The notes under the pieces are model-generated. The model was not told where the DNA came from. It saw only the letters and a list, made by a program, of their open reading frames with translations, and ran no database searches. From contig JAVBLF010000040.1 of NCBI GenBank assembly GCA_031553675.1, positions 1-8,352 of the forward strand: a stretch of 8,352 bases of DNA, read 5' to 3'. The DNA comes from JAVBLF01 sp031553675. Its GTDB lineage: Bacteria; Bacillota; Clostridia; Christensenellales; CALWSW01. Both the position numbers and the translations under genes were made by a program. How positions within the stretch are numbered: the first letter of the stretch is position 1; each line of letters begins with the position of its first letter. Below, piece by piece: positions 7,238 through 8,352 of the stretch.

Positions 7238-8104
7238 TCAGGACTTGGCCTTGAAACCCCTTTCCACAAAGACGGCCAAGGCTTCGGGGCTTTGCAGGAA
7301 GGCGACGAAATCTTCGGCCGCCGGTCGGGCGGGTGCGTTGGCCAGGATGCCGACGGGGTAGACGACGGGCTTCGCCAAACTGCCTTCCGGCGCGACGGCC
7401 AACACCTTGACTTTGTCGGGCATTTGCGCGGCGTCGGTGGCATAGACGATGCCGACGTCGGCGCTGCCCTCGGCTACCTGATTCAATACTTCGGTGACGT
7501 TCGTGCCCAGGCTGAGTTTCGACTGGATCGCATCCCATACGCCGAGGCTGGTCAGCGCTTCCTGTGCATACTGTCCGGCGGGTACACTGGCCGGATCGCC
7601 GATCGCTACGGCATTGGCTTCCCCAATCTTCTCGAAGGAGTCGATGCCCGTTTCGGAGCCGACAGGGGCGATCAGCACGATCTCGTTGACGAGAAGCGGC
7701 ACGACCGTCGTCGCATCGATCAGACCCGCTTCCGAAAGCGCGTCCATCTGCTTCGTCGCGGCACTCATGAAAACGCTCGCTTCCAAGCCCGCTTCGATCT
7801 GGGTTTGCAGCTTGCCGGACGAATCGTAGGTCCCCACAACTGCGACGTTCGGATATTGCTCGTTGAACATGGGGATCAACTTGCTGGCGAAGCTGTCCTC
7901 CAAGCTGGCTGCAGCGGCGATGACCAGCGTCATCGGTTCGGCTGGCGCTACCGTCGGCGCAGGCTCAGCAGGCGCATCGGTGGATTCGGCCGCCGCTTCG
8001 GGCATGGCGGATGGGGTTTTCGCTGCGTCCGTCTCGCCGCCACACGCAGCCAAGGGCACCAACAGCAAGATCGCCGCCATCAGCAACGCGAAAGTTTTCC
8101 TCAT
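7238..8104 (-). CDS. modA: Molybdate-binding lipoprotein ModA
   Basis: ModA captures molybdate outside the membrane and hands it to ModB. The 288-residue precursor has a lipoprotein signal peptide: MRK, a hydrophobic stretch at 5-20 and the lipobox LAAC with Cys21 as the lipidated residue. A tether rich in Ala, Pro and Glu fills about 25-56. The binding domain (58-288) shows the family pattern: AAAASLEDSF (63-72), TYDSSGKLQTQIEAG (92-106), IGDPASVPAGQYA (168-180) and ADVGIVYATDA (215-225). The start at 8104 has GGGAGGGAG about 5 nt upstream and sits about 48 nt after a predicted transcription start; the frame upstream crosses the promoter and is not coding. Lipid anchoring suits a monoderm cell. 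Tungstate binding cannot be ruled out from sequence alone. Confidence 0.94.
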   Translation of the reverse strand: MRKTFALLMAAILLLVPLAACGGETDAAKTPSAMPEAAAESTDAPAEPAPTVAPAEPMTLVIAAAASLEDSFASKLIPMFNEQYPNVAVVGTYDSSGKLQTQIEAGLEASVFMSAATKQMDALSEAGLIDATTVVPLLVNEIVLIAPVGSETGIDSFEKIGEANAVAIGDPASVPAGQYAQEALTSLGVWDAIQSKLSLGTNVTEVLNQVAEGSADVGIVYATDAAQMPDKVKVLAVAPEGSLAKPVVYPVGILANAPARPAAEDFVAFLQSPEALAVFVERGFKAKS

Positions 8105-8120
8105 GGCTCTCCCTCCCATT

Positions 8121-8150
8121 GCATTCGTATTGTTTTTATATACGATTCGC
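8121..8150. promoter_or_regulatory. Inverted repeat in the modA leader, operator candidate
   Basis: Two arms, ATTCGTAT (8123-8130) and ATACGATT (8140-8147), are inverted copies with one mismatch, separated by a T-rich 9-nt spacer. The right arm reads TATATACG, close to the TATATAACG half-site known for the molybdate-responsive repressor ModE of enterobacteria. The site starts a few bases after the predicted modA transcription start, where a bound repressor would block the promoter. No modE gene is in the window. The match is imperfect, so this is a candidate only. Confidence 0.4.
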
Positions 8151-8158
8151 ATTTTCAT

Positions 8159-8187
8159 ATTATACCCGCTTGACACGCGATTTGCAA
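8159..8187 (-). promoter_or_regulatory. Promoter of modABC
   Basis: On the minus strand, TTGCAA (8182-8187, four of six bases of the -35) and a perfect TATAAT (8159-8164) are 17 bp apart. Transcription should start near 8152. The inverted repeat CCGCTTG (8166-8172) / CAAGCGG (8185-8191), seven perfect pairs around 12 bp, spans the spacer and -35 and is a second possible operator. Confidence 0.82.
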
Positions 8188-8213
8188 GCGGCGTGACTTG
8201 CACAAAAAAAGAA

Positions 8214-8233
8214 GTGAGCGTCAAACTGTACAG
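8214..8233 (+). mobile_element. Possible left terminal repeat of an insertion sequence
   Basis: GTGAGCG at 8214-8220 differs by one base from GTAAGCG, the usual start of IS66-family terminal repeats. It lies 73 bp before the start of a gene that looks like an IS66-type accessory protein, the expected arrangement. The right end and target duplication are outside the window, so this cannot be confirmed here. Confidence 0.3.
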
Positions 8234-8286
8234 CGCCTTACCTATTGGCAAACGAGGTTGTATACTTCGCGCAGGAGATGATGCAA

Positions 8287-8352
8287 ATGGGCAAGAGATA
8301 CGACGTCGAGGAGCGCAGCACCATGCTGAAGCAGTACCGAGAAAGCGGGCTA
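8287..8352 (+). CDS. Partial HTH protein, likely IS66-type TnpA
   Basis: Only the first 22 codons are inside the window, reading MGKRYDVEERST then MLKQYRESGL to the edge. A charged start followed by a (L)xxYRxSGL segment is typical of the small helix-turn-helix accessory protein TnpA of IS66-family elements, where SGL is usually followed by a TQ or SQ turn. AGGAG at 8273-8277 favours the ATG at 8287 (9 nt spacing); ATGs at 8278 and 8281 are in frame but too close. TATACT at 8261-8266 may be its -10, with a poor -35. It is the only plus-strand gene and diverges from modA. A host DNA-binding protein is the alternative. Confidence 0.5.
   Translation, partial: MGKRYDVEERSTMLKQYRESGL

Noticed and set aside
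8170..8175. A perfect TTGACA on the plus strand
   Set aside because: No -10-like hexamer lies 16-18 bp downstream. It is part of the modA promoter spacer.

Overview
The window holds seven complete genes, all on the minus strand, in two back-to-back transcription units, plus the first codons of a plus-strand gene at the right edge. Reading in the direction of transcription (right to left), a molybdate ABC importer (modA, modB, modC; 8104 to 5414) ends at a clear rho-independent terminator. A new promoter then starts a selenocysteine operon: selA, selB, a LysR-type regulator and a small QueG-like iron-sulfur protein (5300 to 298).

The DNA is GC-rich in genes, with AT-rich promoters and strong GGAGG-type ribosome binding sites. 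The molybdate-binding protein is a lipoprotein with a Pro/Ala/Glu-rich tether. This, together with the LysR and QueG-like neighbours of selAB, fits a high-GC anaerobic member of the Clostridia; that assignment is inference. All seven genes end in TGA, the codon that SelA and SelB help recode as selenocysteine.

Layout: 1-110 is low-complexity T-rich and C/G-run sequence. 111-297 is an imperfect tandem repeat of about 65 bp that runs into the 3' end of the last sel-operon gene. 298-5300 is the selA-selB-lysR-queG-like operon, with intergenic gaps of 5, 5 and 13 bp. 5301-5413 holds the modC terminator and the selA promoter. 5414-8104 is modABC, with two stem-loops between modA and modB. 8105-8213 is the modA promoter region, with two inverted repeats as operator candidates. 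8214-8352 looks like the left end of an insertion sequence, possibly of the IS66 family.

How it works together: ModABC brings in molybdate. SelA makes Sec-tRNA(Sec) and SelB delivers it to UGA codons marked by a SECIS element. Molybdenum and selenocysteine meet in a few anaerobic enzymes, above all formate dehydrogenases, so the pairing suggests the host makes at least one Mo/Sec enzyme. selC (tRNA-Sec), selD and the selenoprotein itself are not in this window. The part that is not textbook is the QueG-like iron-sulfur protein co-transcribed with selAB and its regulator.
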